Assembly (NCBI GenBank): GCA_037783415.1
Contig: JAZGTN010000042.1
Location: 2,658,001 to 2,722,000 of the forward strand
Direction of reading: 5' to 3'
Length of the DNA stretch: 64,000 bases
Source of the DNA: Leptasterias polaris
Lineage: Eukaryota; Echinodermata; Asteroidea; Forcipulatida; Asteriidae
Below are positions 62,101 through 64,000 of this stretch, in pieces. The translations under genes and the position numbers were made by a program. Positions within the stretch are counted from its first letter, which is position 1. Each line of letters opens with the position of its first letter. The notes below the pieces were generated by a model. That model made no database searches and was not told where the DNA came from. It saw nothing but the letters and a program-made list of their open reading frames with translations.

Positions 62101-64000
62101 CTCTTTATTTCAATGCCATCCTATAACACAAAAAGAAACAAAAACATTATATTGAGCTGGACTTCATATGTTTACATTGTTTGAATGACCTACAACTAAT
62201 TGATTGTCGCCTTACTTTATCACAATTGACACTAAACTTTATGAAACAGGCTGTACATATCAGACATAGCAAGTCGAGTAAAACAGACCAAACTAACCAG
62301 ATGCAATTGATTTTTAGAAAAACAGAGCAAGTATTAAATATCCACATACTATAGAATGTGATCCGATAAATGAGCCACTATTTATAAACAAGGTCTACTA
62401 CTGTACTGTATGAAATAGTGTTTGAAATCTACTCACAGAGCTTGTTGTTGCTACACTGAAGATGTCTGAACTGGAATCCACTCCTGGTATGCTTTGCTTC
62501 CCTGAAAACAAAAGTAAGGACATTTCTGTGTTTGAATTCAAGTTTTAAAAGTACAATTTGTTTTAATTTAAAAGTAAAGAGTGATTATGTTAGGAAATTT
62601 TTCTTGTTTATAGACAGTGTAATCTTGTTTGTTTACAAAGAGAGTGACCTTGTACTTTCCATGGCCTTTGTGGCAGGCAAGATACACTAGTCATATGGGA
62701 AAATGTTACATTTGGTGTCATAATTTCCAAATACATTCAAGAGTTATACAAATAAAAGCTGAACAAGTTTTGAGATGTGCCCCCTTTCTTCATAATTATC
62801 AAAAGTTGATAAAAATCAGACAGTGCAATGTTTATAAAATGTAATTCTGCCATTGGGCTGTGTACAAATTGTGCCTGCAGGAAGTCCAAGCTTTGTGGCT
62901 GTTATAGGTACATGGTCTATAAATTGATTGTTTTACCCGGTAGATCTTCCAGCAGGCTCCTGAGTATATCCATATTAGTACCAGTATGTAGGATAGTTGG
63001 TGGAGACAAGCTATCATCTACTACAGGTAGATTATCAATAGGATCAGTCAGTAACATTGGGGTGAGTGGAGTCACAAATCCATAACTGTAAATGTGAAAA
63101 ATCAATTGAAGATATGTACATAAAATGATAAGTTTAAAAGTCAATTACATAGTAATTCCACTTCTTTGATGTCCCATAGTACTTAACCAGTTCGCTTCAA
63201 GATTAAAAATCCTTATTTTGGGATTATTCTCAGTCTAAAAGACACTTTTTTCTAGCCATAAATAATTTGTTTTGTCAATGAAACTTTGTTTGGACACTCA
63301 TATAAAGACGTTTTCTCATTTAATGACTCAGCAAATTTCAGGAACTTGTTTTTTTTTTTTGCATAATAGAGAACTATTTTGAAAAAAAAGGAATGAAGAA
63401 AAAAACTTGAGTTGTATAACTTTATTCGGGGAGCTTTTACATCTCATAATTTATAGTCTTTCAGAAGGCCAAGCTTGAATGATCATTTTTTGCAAGCAGG
63501 CGTTGTTGGGTTAGAACACCATAGGTTTCATTCAAAGGGAATTTGATGTAAAACAGTTTTAAAATTACAAATCAAGATTCATCTCACTTTATATCCAAGT
63601 ATAGTATTATTTTAGAATTATTCCAATAATAATTAATACTATTGATATAAAGGAACACAAGGAAAGTTGACTTAGACAAATTAAAGCACTTTGAAGTCCC
63701 AGAAAATAAAATTCCCAACTTGAAAGCTTCATAACCAAACAAGTTATCTGCTTTATGTTTTGCACAATTATTAAATGTGAAATATTTGAAGGAAGTGAAA
63801 GAGTCACAGCCAAATAATCCTGACATACTGAACACATAATTACCTTGTGGCAAGGAGAGCAATTCTATCGGCCAGAGCACGGCGAGCAGCAGGATTTTGA
63901 GTTATTGCATACTGGTTGATAAGATCTTGAATAGTTTTCATAGCCCATATATGTTCTGTAACTTTAGGCACTGTATGATCTTGTGTCAGCTCTGGTGTTG
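53167..64000 (-). CDS. Inter-alpha-trypsin inhibitor heavy chain-like protein, apparently two fused modules (5' end outside window)
   Basis: Thirteen exons join in phase from the window edge: 64000-63844, 63085-62937, 62501-62437, 62120-61960, 61693-61583, 61297-61159, 58930-58670, 58357-58069, 57771-57227, 56556-56193, 55021-54911, 54392-54018, 53423-53167 (stop). They give 993 aa. Residues 1-123 look like the end of a first heavy-chain module (TEHIWAMKTIQDL, YGFVTPLTPMLL). Then come a full VIT domain (124-260, with LPAYVTNFNL), a vWA domain (about 370-555, MIDAS DISSSM at 374 and TDGEPTYGE), the post-vWA region (IERIWAYVMIQTL) and the ITI_HC_C domain from DGDPHFVV (747-). In vertebrates, heavy chains are cleaved at DPHF and ester-linked to chondroitin sulfate and hyaluronan in extracellular matrix. 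The protein is expected to be secreted; its signal peptide is not in view. Confidence 0.93.
55404..55421 (+). repeat. Poly-C tract, 18 bases
   Basis: A run of 18 C lies in the ITIH-like intron between 56193 and 55021. Its length may be imprecise. Confidence 0.9.
55495..55690 (+). mobile_element. SINE-related repeat, rearranged copy
   Basis: It shares AAACCACAAGGGAA, TTCAACTGTAACTGC, GGGATCAC(A/G)CCAAAGTTTA and CCAACTGAGCTATCTAGCCCT with 29168-29440, but the blocks are in a different order. The last block is the complement of a tRNA A-box region. It lies in an ITIH-like intron. Confidence 0.65.
59018..60892 (+). mobile_element. Penelope-like retroelement, inactive, in an ITIH-like intron
   Basis: A 13-bp direct repeat GAAAATATTAACA flanks it (59005-59017 and 60893-60905). 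Inner inverted ends AAAAATTAGTTAGTGGCC (59019) and GGCCACTAACTAATTTTT (60813-60830) resemble Penelope-type terminal repeats. The plus strand encodes reverse transcriptase blocks FDVSSLYTNIPEDEG, VTAMGTHMAPS, YIDNIF and KDTHFLDVKV, then a GIY-YIG endonuclease (NVIYLISCRVCGVQYIGET). The catalytic YIDD reads YIDN, a stop follows YIDNIF, and other frameshifts are present, so it is dead. It is antisense to the host gene. Confidence 0.92.
62216..62347 (-). other. Possible alternative first exon of the second ITIH-like module
   Basis: An ATG-initiated stretch of 44 codons contains IWLVWSVLLDLLCLICTACF, a hydrophobic segment that could be a signal peptide. It ends at a GTAAGG donor in phase 0, matching the phase of the VIT exon at 62120. 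If used, the second module would be a separate secreted protein. It has no other support and could be chance. Confidence 0.25.

Overview
The window is animal nuclear DNA. Its genes are split by GT-AG introns, it is AT-rich and full of repeats, and most repeats are MITE-, SINE-, LINE- and Penelope-type. The gene set, together with the style of dispersed repeats and foldback elements, suggests a marine invertebrate deuterostome, most likely an echinoderm. That assignment is inference; no species marker is visible.

Five protein-coding genes can be spliced by eye with consistent phases. (1) TMA7, minus strand, 5' part only (86-936). (2) POGLUT1/Rumi protein O-glucosyltransferase, plus strand, 11 exons (2580-23712, 416 aa). 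(3) A protein with two coactosin-like ADF-homology domains, minus strand, 8 exons (28924-34796, 331 aa). (4) COMMD7, plus strand, 9 exons (41364-48691, 201 aa). (5) An inter-alpha-trypsin-inhibitor heavy-chain-like gene, minus strand, 3' part (53167 to the window end, 993 aa visible). TMA7 and POGLUT1 are divergent, as are the coactosin-like gene and COMMD7. POGLUT1 converges on the coactosin-like gene, and COMMD7 converges on the ITIH-like gene. These are unrelated household or secretory genes; nothing suggests they form one pathway.

The most striking structure fills POGLUT1 intron 1. It is a 12.4-kb foldback-type element (2929-15361) flanked by an 8-bp direct repeat. Its two ends are oppositely oriented arrays of one 16-bp unit. 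Inside lie decayed LINE pieces and an 8.9-kb array of about 171 copies of a 52-bp unit. Every unit carries a hairpin of the replication-dependent histone mRNA 3' stem-loop type. The last unit runs into a complete histone-style 3' processing signal (stem-loop, ACCAC, then a purine-rich downstream element). The array lies in the sense orientation of POGLUT1. A second, 1.1-kb foldback element of the same family (36744-37850) has arrays of a related 16-bp unit and its own 8-bp target duplication.

Other points: the ITIH-like gene appears to fuse two heavy-chain modules in frame. A Penelope-like element with a 13-bp target duplication sits in one of its introns. A piggyBac-type MITE with TTAA ends lies at 49621-50371. 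An orphan copy of one coactosin-like exon lies 21 kb from its parent. Several minisatellites (15, 25, 33 and 36 bp) occupy introns and spacers.
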